A DNA stretch of 64,000 bases. Source: Choanephora cucurbitarum (Eukaryota; Mucoromycota; Mucoromycetes; Mucorales; Choanephoraceae). Position 1 is the first letter of the stretch. Every line of letters begins with the position of its first letter. Of the stretch, positions 36,937-45,902 are shown piece after piece. A model generated the notes under the pieces. That model worked only from the letters and a program-made list of their open reading frames with translations. It was not told the origin of the DNA and did no database searches. Position numbers and translations under genes: made by a program. The DNA is taken from NCBI GenBank assembly GCA_025331435.1, contig JAIWNI010000063.1, forward strand, positions 102,471 to 166,470, written 5' to 3'.

Positions 36937-37573
36937 TTAAGCAGACTTCTCAACCACCTTGGATGCTTCTTCCTTGTTGAAACTATCATATAAGAAATAA
37001 GAATGCTTCAGTATTGCATAGGTATATATGTATATATATAAAGGATACGTTACTAATTGTATTGGATGAAACGATAACCTTGAGTCAATTGAGCCACTTC
37101 ATTGGTAGCATGACAAGCAAACAACAAGTAGTTAACAGGTTGGACAGCCAAAGCGAAGCGCATGAAGAGGGCAGAATAAACACACAAAGCTAATAAGAGT
37201 GGTCAATTCCTCCATTTCTACAAGTGTATATTTCACTTTTCTTTTTTTTTTACCTGTGGTCATTTTGCCTGAAATCAAACTAGCATCCTTTTGAGTATCG
37301 GCAATAGCAGCAATGGGAAGACCCCAGTTAACAACAGGACCCCAGAAGTGCTACATGTGTTTAGAGATATAAGTAAACAAGTCTCTTTTTCTCTCCTATA
37401 GATTAGTTTAATAAAGAACACGTACAGTACTATTTGAAAAAAAAAAGAAAGGGGTTAATGAGGAGTAATCGTTAAAACAACCCTATATTTTACCTCATCA
37501 AATAACCTCTGAACTCTTGAGAGCCAATCTTTTGCATCAAGCGGTTAGCAACTGATCCTGAAGCTTGTGACAT
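36937..37573 (-). CDS. MPC1: Mitochondrial pyruvate carrier subunit 1
   Basis: Inner-membrane subunit that with MPC2/3 imports pyruvate. Exons 37573-37494, 37429-37426 (4 nt), 37350-37254, 37189-37054 and 36982-36937 give 120 residues. The invariant motif [15 protein letters not shown] is produced only if the 4-nt exon TACT is included: exon 1 ends ATG AG, the microexon adds T ACT, and exon 3 starts CAC. Both flanking introns (64 and 75 nt) have normal GT and AG ends. Other family segments are [20 protein letters not shown] and [18 protein letters not shown]. Length is usual for MPC1. Confidence 0.95.
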
Positions 37574-37900
37574 GGTGATGATATTAAGTGAGAGAAAGAA
37601 AAAGAGAAGGGCGGGTAAATTCAGGTAGGAATAAAATGGGTTTATCCAGAATTTTAATCCACAAAAAGCCACGGAAAATCATTGGCAAGAACTGTCTTCT
37701 GATGAATCTACTTAAATGGGCTTGGGTGACATGTCTTGACAATCCTAACTCGGAATTTAAATCCATGACGATAACTTCTTTCTTCTGCTTATATTAAACA
37801 AAATGCCTAAAAACACAATTATGCCTAGAAACAAAATCGTTGCGCCATGGAAAAGAGGCAAGCATATTTTATGCTATTGTTTTATTTGTTGCTCACATAG

Positions 37901-39421
37901 TTTGAAACAGATTTGTTTGCGTTTTTGCACAATAAGCCTGACGGAACAGCCTCATTAAAACTCTTCGCACTTGAGAACCCTGAAGTTTTCATTAAAGATT
38001 GCAAGAAGTTGAAAAAGCCCAGAGAAACTTGGATCAAGCGATTTAACGTGTGTGCCCAACAATCGAGAAAAGTAAATCAATGACATCTCCAAAAAGTGAA
38101 AAGATTTTCTTCTAACCGATTACGTCTTAAAACTGTAGAGAGTATTGCCTGATGAGCCTGATTGGAGCACCATAATGGTATTTTTTTTTTTCTTATAGAG
38201 CTTGAAGACTGTTAAGCTAACACTTTACTTTCTTCATGTGATAGCCAGCAGCAGGAACAAGCCGAAACTCAGCCAGCAATAGCACAAGAAATAATATCTC
38301 TGCAAGCTGTTCTCTCAGCACATCATCAAGGTATTATCAACGAGCCTTAAAAGCATCAGACTACGAGACGATTAGAAATACATTTAATGAATTCAAGCCT
38401 GAAGACAAAACCGTTCTCGCTAGTGGAAAAGTTGTTGAAGATGTCATGTTGACAGTCGCTTTGAAATGTAAATACGAGCATCCCTGCCAGTATGCTGTCC
38501 TTGATCTGAGTGACAGTATTTGGAACAATGCTTTTACTGAAGAAGAAAAGAATGAGATCAAAAGAACAAGAAAAGCCAAGCTGTCTGATCCTTTGCCTCC
38601 TGCTGCTAAAGCTTTCACTGATAAACTTTTGAGCAAAAGAAGATATATTGATGTGGTTGATGTTGTTCGTGCCTTTGAAGAAGACCAACTGAGCAGTCTG
38701 TACTTTTTTAAGACAGCATGCCTCAAAGCAGCCAGTTTGTTTGCCAGAAGTAATACGTTGACCTTTCCTGTGCTCGCTAACGAGCGCTATTTGATCCGAC
38801 AAGTATGGGGCCTGCTTTCACATGCTTTTGACTGTAGTGACATTGATGCCATTGACGAGAAGGAAAGTATGGCAAGCTGCTGTATGAAGAATGTTGAGCG
38901 CGCTTTAGCATCAGAAGACTCGATGTCAAGGCTTGTTTCTGGCGTGATCCCTGACCTATTGTATGTGTTCAATACCTATGAACTAGGAGGTATGGAGGCC
39001 GGCATTCAAGCCAAGGCTGGAATATCAACGAAGACAATCAACGAAAAGATGATGAAGCTGCCAATGATGCTGGCCCACCAACTGCTGTATCTGAAGAATC
39101 AGACAGGGTTGAATGACTTGAGCACTCACGGCTTTCTTGTTGACAGTAAGTGATAACAGCAATATCTTTCTCATCTGAATTATCAACCGCTTAAATTTCC
39201 TTTTAGATCTGTCGCTGACAGCCATATGCTGTGAACAGCCGAAGAATGGGTTTTTGCTGGTCACAAAGATCAAGCCTCTCGCCTTCCCCAAGGAGGTAGA
39301 AAATCTGACCAGACAGCTTGTACCTATCTTACAAGTTGTATATAATGTGAAGAAGGGCATGCTGGAGATTGTGAGCAAGATAAAAAGCAACAATACCAAC
39401 ATTGAGCTAGAGCTCGAATAA
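37901..39421 (+). CDS. Unknown protein, probably lineage-specific; 5' end not found
   Basis: Exons 37901-38071, 38139-38177, 38245-39145 and 39207-39421 keep one frame for 441 codons. I do not recognise the family. The first visible exon reads FETDLFAFLHNKPDGTASL and follows a good acceptor, but no ATG-bearing upstream exon joins in frame; a GC-AG intron (37858-37900) would fit phase but leads to an ATG-less frame. The middle is Ser/Asn-rich (residues 71-100). The C-terminal half holds VSGVIPDLLYVFNTYELGG followed by MEAGIQAKAG and KMMKLPMMLAHQLLYL; a Pro-Asp, then Glu, then Lys spacing is loosely like a PD-(D/E)xK nuclease core, but that is weak inference. It lies 355 bp upstream of the 170 bp tandem array, on the same strand. 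Confidence 0.6.
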
Positions 39422-39775
39422 AATACCCTGTTTTGTTACTTTTAAGCTGTAAAATGCCCTTAAAGGAATGGAAAATTGTGTCTAATCAGACGGTATTTAT
39501 TGATATACAGGACACAAACAAGAGTAAAAAAAAAGGAACTTAAGCCAACTTCCAGGCATTATACTGAGAGGGTGAAAACATTCTTGCTTTTCCCTGACGG
39601 CCCTTTTTTCTTTTGTAATGTGGATCATTAAAGGAACCAATTAGCTTTGCTTCTAGAGAAATCATATTGCTAAGGCGATACGGAGGGCTCTAGACTGCAT
39701 TTGGTCAAAGTCTCGATCAATGTGTTCAATTTTGACCTTAAACACCAAAAACTATATTCTGCATAAAAGGGGATT
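39422..39775. other. Spacer between unknown gene and tandem array
   Basis: No coding content. A CATAAAAGG sequence at about 39761 lies just before the first repeat and could act as a TATA element, which is speculation. Confidence 0.4.
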
Positions 39776-40427
39776 GAAAGGAACATGTCCCAGAATTACG
39801 AAGCCACGACACAGTCTGTCTTCAACCTTCCAAATGTTAAGCAGCTAGGAAAGGAACATGTCCCAGAATTACGAAGCCACGACACAGTCTGTCTTCAACC
39901 ATTTCCTAGCGAGAACGAAATGCTTAATAAAAAAAGTGCACACTTGAAAGGAACATGTCCCAGAATTACGAAGCCACGACACAGTCTGTCTTCAACCTTC
40001 CAAATGTTAAGCAGCTAGGAAAGGAACATGTCCCAGAATTACGAAGCCACGACACAGTCTGTCTTCAACCATTTCCTAGCGAGAACGAAATGCTTAATAA
40101 AAAAAGTGCACACTTGAAAGGAACATGTCCCAGAATTACGAAGCCACGACACAGTCTGTCTTCAACCTTCCAAATGTTAAGCAGCTAGGAAAGGAACATG
40201 TCCCAGAATTACGAAGCCACGACACAGTCTGTCTTCAACCATTTCCTAGCGAGAACGAAATGCTTAATAAAAAAAGTGCACACTTGAAAGGAACATGTCC
40301 CAGAATTACGAAGCCACGACACAGTCTGTCTTCAACCTTCCAAATGTTAAGCAGCTAGGAAAGGAACATGTCCCAGAATTACGAAGCCACGACACAGTCT
40401 GTCTTCAACCATTTCCTAGCGAGAACA
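39776..40427. repeat. Tandem array, 170 bp period, perfect copies
   Basis: A conserved 51-nt core starting AAAGGAACATGTCCCAGAAT occurs eight times, with the GAACATGTCC element at 39781, 39854, 39951, 40024, 40121, 40194, 40291 and 40364. Spacings alternate 73 and 97 nt because two different linkers (22 and 46 nt) alternate; the higher-order unit is therefore 170 nt, present about 3.8 times without a visible mismatch. The last copy diverges after 40427. The 22-nt linker ends GCTAGGAAA and the 46-nt linker begins with its inverse, TTTCCTAGC. Because 170 is not a multiple of three, open frames through it rotate between units, so I do not treat it as coding. Confidence 0.95.
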
Positions 40428-41735
40428 AAACACATGATTTTAAAAGCAAATATTTTGAAATTGGGCATGCACTTATGTCCCAACATTTTAAGAGGTCTTT
40501 CAGATTGTCCCGGCAACCGGAAATCTACGTCATACTATAATTTTTTTTATTTGTTGACGTTATGCTAGAGATATCAGTTAATATATTAAAATCGTACACT
40601 GCTAAAAAACAGTCGCCACCAGCTTAAAATGAAGAACTAAAAAACAGTCACCTTTCGCTTTAGAAACTTGCATGAATTCCTCAGTTCCTATACATAATAA
40701 AGCACTTTCTTTCTATCTCTCTTATTTTACACTTTGCAAGTGAAAAACTTCAGGCACTTGCCTTCTTTACTATCACTTTATCATAACACAAAAATAATAG
40801 AAATTACAGATCGCAAGAAACAGTTATAGGGTACAACAATGATGATCTTAAATAACAGTCAACTGTCAAATAACATACAACGGCACTTGATCAATTTGTA
40901 GCGCCTTCATGCTTCATTTAATCAAAGCTGAAGCTGCAACAGATCCTCATGAAGTAGCATTCTTTAAAATCCCCAAATCAACATCAACACCACCATTGAG
41001 CAAGTCAATGTTGAATTTACTCGGCGTCAGTTTCCTATCAGTTTTGCTTTTGCCATGACTATCACTAAGTCGAAGGACTAAACTCTGAATTCATTAGGTT
41101 GTTGTTTGCCTGACCGAGTCTTCTCACATAGACAACTCTTTATTGCTCCCTCCCTCAAGTAAAAAGACCAGAAGACATCAAAAGACTGCTTATCGTAACC
41201 AAATCTACTTTACTGTATGAAGAGGGAAATATATATTGAACTCTTTATACCGAGATATTTCACAATTAAGACTGTTACAATTGTTCTCTCTTTCTATTCT
41301 ACACTACCTGAGATCTCCTTTGTGCCCCATATAACATTAACTTTTTCTTTGCCTGCTACAATATTTTAATCCTTTCCGGGCGTTCTACGATATGCCCTAT
41401 GCAACGCATTACCATTTTCTATGCACAATAGACCCTTTGGATTTTTTTATGTTATCTTTGACCAACATTTCATTTGATAGTAAATTTTGATGCTGTTTTG
41501 CGTCCAAATCCAAAGGCGTTAAAAACTTATAGCAACAAGCTTAATTTCATCATCAAATAGTTAGCTTGATTCTCTCTCACTGCCCCGGGACACATGTTTT
41601 TTTTTACCGAAGCGACGGTTTAAAATACACGAAGCGCAGCGAAGGGGCTATTTTATACCATAGCGAAAGTCTAAAAAAAATATGGGTGGGGCCCCACATT
41701 GAACTTCTCATCGGATTAGTTGGCCTGCGGCGGCA
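40428..41735. other. AT-rich gene-free spacer
   Basis: 1.3 kb without supportable genes. From about 41585 on, base composition changes and short GAAGCG/GCAGCG elements appear, leading into the foldback sequence. Confidence 0.5.
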
Positions 41736-41853
41736 CGAGCATCTTACAAAGCGTAGCGTACTGCACCATAATGGAGGTCAATAAAATCATCACCTCCGCT
41801 ACGCTCTGGTTAATTTTATTACTGCAATGGAGGTGCGGTTTGTAATATGCTCG
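41736..41853. repeat. Foldback (imperfect palindrome) sequence
   Basis: The ends CGAGCATCTTACAAA (41736-41750) and TTTGTAATATGCTCG (41839-41853) are inverted copies with one mismatch. Nested inside, GCGTAGCG pairs with CGCTACGC and GGAGGT with ACCTCC. It abuts the left end of the DIRS element and may belong to it or be an independent small element. Confidence 0.6.
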
Positions 41854-41907
41854 TATTCATTAATTCTGAGTGTCGAAACAAGTTCTCTCAGAATTTGTTG
41901 AGACCAC

Positions 41908-41940
41908 GAATACAAAATAAGACTGTGTAATATGTGCTTA
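41908..41940 (+). repeat. Left terminal inverted repeat of DIRS
   Basis: 33 nt, exact reverse complement of 45900-45932. Confidence 0.9.
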
Positions 41941-42070
41941 ATCTTCTTTTATTTTAATGTCAGCGAAAAATAATAAAATTCTATTCTAATTGTATAATTG
42001 TAAATTTGATCTTCTTTTTCGCTCGCCTGGTCATTACCGCTTTGATTTTAGAATTTCAAAAAGTTTCAAA

Positions 42071-42988
42071 ATGACTCCAGACGAGGAAATGCAACAAATG
42101 CGTCAGCAATTAGCCGAAACTCAAAACATGCTTAGTCAATTGATTGAACAACAACAACAGCACTTTCAGGCACAGGCAGCAGCCACATCAGATCCTGTAG
42201 ACGATCTTCAAAGCCACCTTCATCCTTTTGGGCTGCGTCCTCGCTTCGAGTGGACTCCGGATCTTTTGGTTCAGGATCAATTTGCACTTGACCGAGACTT
42301 GTTCAACAATGATGTCCTGTCAGATGAGGCACGTGGGGAATTGATTGACAAGTACCCTCCCATTAGACAATTGAATTATCAGCCGCCCCTTACGATGCCT
42401 GAGGCAAAGCGTCGTATGAACACATCTCAAACTAAAGAGGACGTCACTCTTAAACATATGCAATATTTATTGTCAGGTACATTTCGCCCTTTAGATATTT
42501 TAGCTAGTGAGATTTGTACCACCGATCTACCCAATGATCATTCTCAACGATTTATTGAAATCATCAACGACATACGTTCTTTGATGTTGAATGTCAATGC
42601 AAGCATTTCATCATCTCGCAAAGACATTGCGTTCCGGGCTATCAACCCTAGCTTCCGCGCTCCTTCCACAGGTAATCAAAACTACCTTATGTCCTCAGAG
42701 GCATTTCAATCCGCTATCAGCCAGCAGTCCAATAGCAACAAGGCATTGAAAGAGGCTTCCTCCCGTCACCGTCGCAGTGGTGGTCCCTCATCCAAGCTTG
42801 CATCTGGAAGTACCAACCCGTTTTTTCGGGACGGTCCGTCCATGGACCAGGGCGGTTACAACAACAACAACAAAAACAACAACAACAACCAAAACAACAG
42901 CGGATTCTCGGGCGGACATCGACCTCCCCACCAGAACACCAATCCGTTTATCAAGTCCAATCAGTTCAACCCCAAGAAGAAGCAGTAA
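42071..42988 (+). CDS. DIRS gag-like protein
   Basis: 305 residues from MTPDEEMQQMRQQLAE. A Gln-rich coiled-coil N-terminus is followed by a helical middle (GELIDKYPPIRQLNYQPP, TLKHMQYLLSGTFRPLD) seen in DIRS gag proteins, then a basic Asn/Gly-rich tail (NNNNKNNNNNQNN, PKKKQ) suited to RNA binding. No zinc knuckle. It likely packages the element's RNA. The next frame begins without a clear ATG, so pol may be made by frameshifting or re-initiation. Confidence 0.8.
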   Translation: MTPDEEMQQMRQQLAETQNMLSQLIEQQQQHFQAQAAATSDPVDDLQSHLHPFGLRPRFEWTPDLLVQDQFALDRDLFNNDVLSDEARGELIDKYPPIRQLNYQPPLTMPEAKRRMNTSQTKEDVTLKHMQYLLSGTFRPLDILASEICTTDLPNDHSQRFIEIINDIRSLMLNVNASISSSRKDIAFRAINPSFRAPSTGNQNYLMSSEAFQSAISQQSNSNKALKEASSRHRRSGGPSSKLASGSTNPFFRDGPSMDQGGYNNNNKNNNNNQNNSGFSGGHRPPHQNTNPFIKSNQFNPKKKQ

Positions 42989-45902
42989 TATCCTGCTCCG
43001 TGGTGGGAGGAAGATTGTCCAGGTACCTTTCCGGCTGGACAACCATCTGCAAGAACGACTGGATGCTCTCCGTAATTCGAGACGGTTTCCAAATAACCTT
43101 TCATTCGCCTCCTCCTACCACAACAACCGGAAAACCAGTGGTCTGCTTCGATCCCAAACAAGAACAACTGCTTTCTCAGGAGATTTCATCTCTCCTAGAC
43201 AAATGCGCCATCGAAGTAGTCTCACCGCACCAACAACAAACACCGGGATTTTACAGCTCCATGTTCGTCATCCCGAAGAAGACAGGCGGATCTCGCCCAG
43301 TCTTCAACCTCAAGGCCCTGAACCGATATGTAGTCTGTCCAACATTCAAGATGGAAACAATCAACGACATCTCTCGTCTCATACAACCTCAAGATTGGAT
43401 GACATCTATCGACCTTTCGGATGCTTTCCTCCACACACCAGTTCATCCTTGCTCTCGACGCTTTCTCCGTTTTGTATGGAAAGGAGTTTGTTACCAGTTC
43501 AAAACAACTCCCTTTGGCCTATCCGTAGTCCCCTTCCTGTTCACGAAACTCACCAGGTCGATAATGCATTGGGCTCGTTCACTGAATATACGTCTCAGTA
43601 TGTATTTGGACGACCTAATCATCATTTCTTCTTCCAAAGAACAAGCCAAACATCACACATCGCTGGTTCTGAACAAACTTCAGGAAATCGGCTGGCTTGT
43701 CAACCTGAAGAAGTCCGTCCTCGAACCAACACAGACGTTAGAGCACCTAGGCTTCGTGCTGAACACAACAACCATGACGGCCAACCTTTCGGCCAAGAAG
43801 TTGCGCGATTTGGGTCGATCGATTGCGCAGGTACTTCGTCGTCCTGTCCAACCTCCTCGGGTCATCATGAGTCTGACAATGCGAATCCAATCAGCCACAT
43901 TTGCACTTGTTCCTGCTCGACTGTACACTCGATATCTACTACAGTTGACAACCACCACTGTTCAAGACAAGAAGGACTGGGATGTGCCTGTTCCACTACC
44001 TCCTGCCTGTATAAAAGAATTGGAATGGTGGAAGGCCAATCTACATCTTTGGAATGGTCGCAGCATCTTACCTCAGACCCCAGAACAGACCATTTATGTC
44101 GATGCCAGCGACACTGGCTGGGGCTGCTTTGCACCCATCGAGAACAAGTCACCGCTTCTGGCGCACGGCTACTGGACGCACGAGGAGGCCAACATGTCCA
44201 TCAACTGGAGGGAGTTGAAGGCAGCTCAACTGGCTCTTCAAACCTTCCCAGGATTGATGAATATGACAGTGATGATCCGGACGGACAACACGACATCACT
44301 GTCGTATATCAACAAGCAAGGCGGAACCAAGTCCTTTCCTCTCCTGCAACTGGCCATTCAACTATGGAAGTGGTGCCTTCAACGAGGGATTCTTTTGATT
44401 GCTCAACACATCCCGGGGGTTTACAATCAAACAGCCGATTACGAATCTCGCCGCTTCTTCCTCAAGAACCAATGGCAAATCCACCCTTGGATCTTCCAAT
44501 GTCTGGAAATGCAATGGGGCCCACATTGTACAGACCTCTTCGCCGATCGAACTACCAACCTCCTTCCAAGGTACGTATCGTGGATGGCAGATCCGGGATC
44601 CATTTGGATGGACGCCTTTACGATGGATTGGAGCCGACTATCGAACCCATATATGAATCCACCATGGAATCTGATAGGTCGCTGTCTAGCCAAGATCGTC
44701 CACGATCGAGTTCCCTCCGCGACAATAGTCGTGCCACATTGGACTCAAGCACTCTGGTATCCACTCATGCTCCAACTGAGCATCGCTCCTCCCCTTCTGC
44801 TACCACAGGATTGCGTGCTGCTCAAGACCCCTTCGACGCCGCATCCATTACACAATCCGAGCTGGAGGCTCTCCGCGTGGCGGCTATCAGGTCTAGGTTC
44901 CACGCCTCTACTACATTAAACACCTCCACTAAGGAGCTTATGGTTGGATCACTCCTTGCTGATACTGCTACCAACCGATCTTATATGCCTGCTCAACGTC
45001 TCTTTGTTTTGTGGGCTCATCATCTGCAGATCGATGTCAACAAGTTCCATGCCAATGATCTAATCAATTTTTTGAGTGATCTTCACCGTTTCAAGAAATA
45101 TCAAGTGGCCACGCTCCTTCTGGCCCGTTCCGCGGTCACTCATTTCCATGTTGATCCTCATTCTATTTCTTCCTGTAGCGATATTAGTCAATACTTAAAC
45201 AGATTGAAGTCATTCGCTCCTCCGATTCGTCTTCATCGGCCAACTATTGACCTGACTCCAACTTTCAATGCCTTGCGATCCGAAGACCCTACTACCATGA
45301 CTTTCGCTCCCTTGCAACGGAAATTGGCATTCTTACTGGCTTTCGTATGCTTTTTAAGGCCGTCGGATCTGGACCGAATCCCCTTTGATTCCATCGCTGT
45401 GCAAGATAACCAAGTTCTCTCCTTTGATGTCTCTAGTCCGAAAGAAAAACGGGGTCATCGTCGAATTATTAAGTCCTTCTCTGTCAAGGCGCATAACGAC
45501 CCTCGATTATGTCCTATCGCCACTTACCGAGCTCTGGTTCCTCTTCGCGCTAGACACCATTCCTCCTGTTCGGTTCTATTTGTGAATACTATTTCACCCT
45601 CCTCCCCTCTGGCTACTCGTACCATTGGTGTTTGGTTGAAACACTACCTGCGGTTATCTACCACCGATGTTCGGGTTTCTGTTCGCTCTCTTGCTTCCTC
45701 CTTGGCTCTCCGTGCTGGTATCCCCAAAGAAGATATTATCACCATGGGTAATTGGTCTGGGTCCCAAGTGTTCGAAAATCACTATCGACGAGAACGAATG
45801 AGCCAGTTTGATTTCACCAACTCTCTTTTGTCCGGTTCTACTGAGGATATCGAAGTGGATGATCAATTTTTTGATGCGGTTGAATATATTAACTCTGAAT
45901 AA
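42777..45902 (+). CDS. DIRS tyrosine recombinase frame
   Basis: An uninterrupted frame of 1041 codons. Only the last 350 or so (from about 44850) are recognisable: a SAM-like N-terminal domain (MPAQRLFVLWAHHL, KYQVATLLLARSAVTHFH) and a catalytic domain with the first Arg in FLRPSDLDRI, VRSLASSLALRAG, a W in GNWSGSQVF and the nucleophile Tyr in ENHYRRE. The expected His of HxxR is not evident (VSVR). The upstream 2 kb overlap the RT frame completely, and the Ser/Thr/Arg-rich translation looks like a shadow of it; recombinase translation probably starts within the overlap or by another mechanism. Confidence 0.8.
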   Translation: MVVPHPSLHLEVPTRFFGTVRPWTRAVTTTTTKTTTTTKTTADSRADIDLPTRTPIRLSSPISSTPRRSSNILLRGGRKIVQVPFRLDNHLQERLDALRNSRRFPNNLSFASSYHNNRKTSGLLRSQTRTTAFSGDFISPRQMRHRSSLTAPTTNTGILQLHVRHPEEDRRISPSLQPQGPEPICSLSNIQDGNNQRHLSSHTTSRLDDIYRPFGCFPPHTSSSLLSTLSPFCMERSLLPVQNNSLWPIRSPLPVHETHQVDNALGSFTEYTSQYVFGRPNHHFFFQRTSQTSHIAGSEQTSGNRLACQPEEVRPRTNTDVRAPRLRAEHNNHDGQPFGQEVARFGSIDCAGTSSSCPTSSGHHESDNANPISHICTCSCSTVHSISTTVDNHHCSRQEGLGCACSTTSCLYKRIGMVEGQSTSLEWSQHLTSDPRTDHLCRCQRHWLGLLCTHREQVTASGARLLDARGGQHVHQLEGVEGSSTGSSNLPRIDEYDSDDPDGQHDITVVYQQARRNQVLSSPATGHSTMEVVPSTRDSFDCSTHPGGLQSNSRLRISPLLPQEPMANPPLDLPMSGNAMGPTLYRPLRRSNYQPPSKVRIVDGRSGIHLDGRLYDGLEPTIEPIYESTMESDRSLSSQDRPRSSSLRDNSRATLDSSTLVSTHAPTEHRSSPSATTGLRAAQDPFDAASITQSELEALRVAAIRSRFHASTTLNTSTKELMVGSLLADTATNRSYMPAQRLFVLWAHHLQIDVNKFHANDLINFLSDLHRFKKYQVATLLLARSAVTHFHVDPHSISSCSDISQYLNRLKSFAPPIRLHRPTIDLTPTFNALRSEDPTTMTFAPLQRKLAFLLAFVCFLRPSDLDRIPFDSIAVQDNQVLSFDVSSPKEKRGHRRIIKSFSVKAHNDPRLCPIATYRALVPLRARHHSSCSVLFVNTISPSSPLATRTIGVWLKHYLRLSTTDVRVSVRSLASSLALRAGIPKEDIITMGNWSGSQVFENHYRRERMSQFDFTNSLLSGSTEDIEVDDQFFDAVEYINSE
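43000..44919 (+). CDS. DIRS reverse transcriptase, RNase H and methyltransferase
   Basis: 639 codons open, first ATG at 43063. RT domain: FVIPKKTGGSRPVFNLKALN, SIDLSDAFLHTPV, PFGLSVVPFLF and the catalytic YLDDLII. RNase H: IYVDASDTGWG, the Glu in NWRELKAAQLAL, and RTDNTTSLSYIN, so the acidic residues are present. C-terminal to it, DLFADRTTNLLPRYVSW and MNPPWNLIGRC match the Dam-like adenine methyltransferase domain of DIRS elements, whose catalytic motif is (D/N)PP(Y/W). All key residues are intact. Frame is -1 relative to gag. Confidence 0.9.
   Translation: MVGGRLSRYLSGWTTICKNDWMLSVIRDGFQITFHSPPPTTTTGKPVVCFDPKQEQLLSQEISSLLDKCAIEVVSPHQQQTPGFYSSMFVIPKKTGGSRPVFNLKALNRYVVCPTFKMETINDISRLIQPQDWMTSIDLSDAFLHTPVHPCSRRFLRFVWKGVCYQFKTTPFGLSVVPFLFTKLTRSIMHWARSLNIRLSMYLDDLIIISSSKEQAKHHTSLVLNKLQEIGWLVNLKKSVLEPTQTLEHLGFVLNTTTMTANLSAKKLRDLGRSIAQVLRRPVQPPRVIMSLTMRIQSATFALVPARLYTRYLLQLTTTTVQDKKDWDVPVPLPPACIKELEWWKANLHLWNGRSILPQTPEQTIYVDASDTGWGCFAPIENKSPLLAHGYWTHEEANMSINWRELKAAQLALQTFPGLMNMTVMIRTDNTTSLSYINKQGGTKSFPLLQLAIQLWKWCLQRGILLIAQHIPGVYNQTADYESRRFFLKNQWQIHPWIFQCLEMQWGPHCTDLFADRTTNLLPRYVSWMADPGSIWMDAFTMDWSRLSNPYMNPPWNLIGRCLAKIVHDRVPSATIVVPHWTQALWYPLMLQLSIAPPLLLPQDCVLLKTPSTPHPLHNPSWRLSAWRLSGLGSTPLLH

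Noticed and set aside
38356..38802. 148-codon open frame antisense to the unknown gene.
   Set aside because: It lies fully opposite a well-spliced sense frame and lacks motifs.
39776..40427. The array superficially resembles a CRISPR (constant 51-nt repeats with intervening sequences).
   Set aside because: The spacers are only two sequences that alternate perfectly, the host is a eukaryote, and there are no cas genes. It is a simple higher-order tandem repeat.
39785..40540. Series of 77-81 codon open frames (MSQNYEATTQSVFN...) running through the array.
   Set aside because: The 170-nt period is not divisible by three, so the frames merely recur by repetition; no gene context supports translation.
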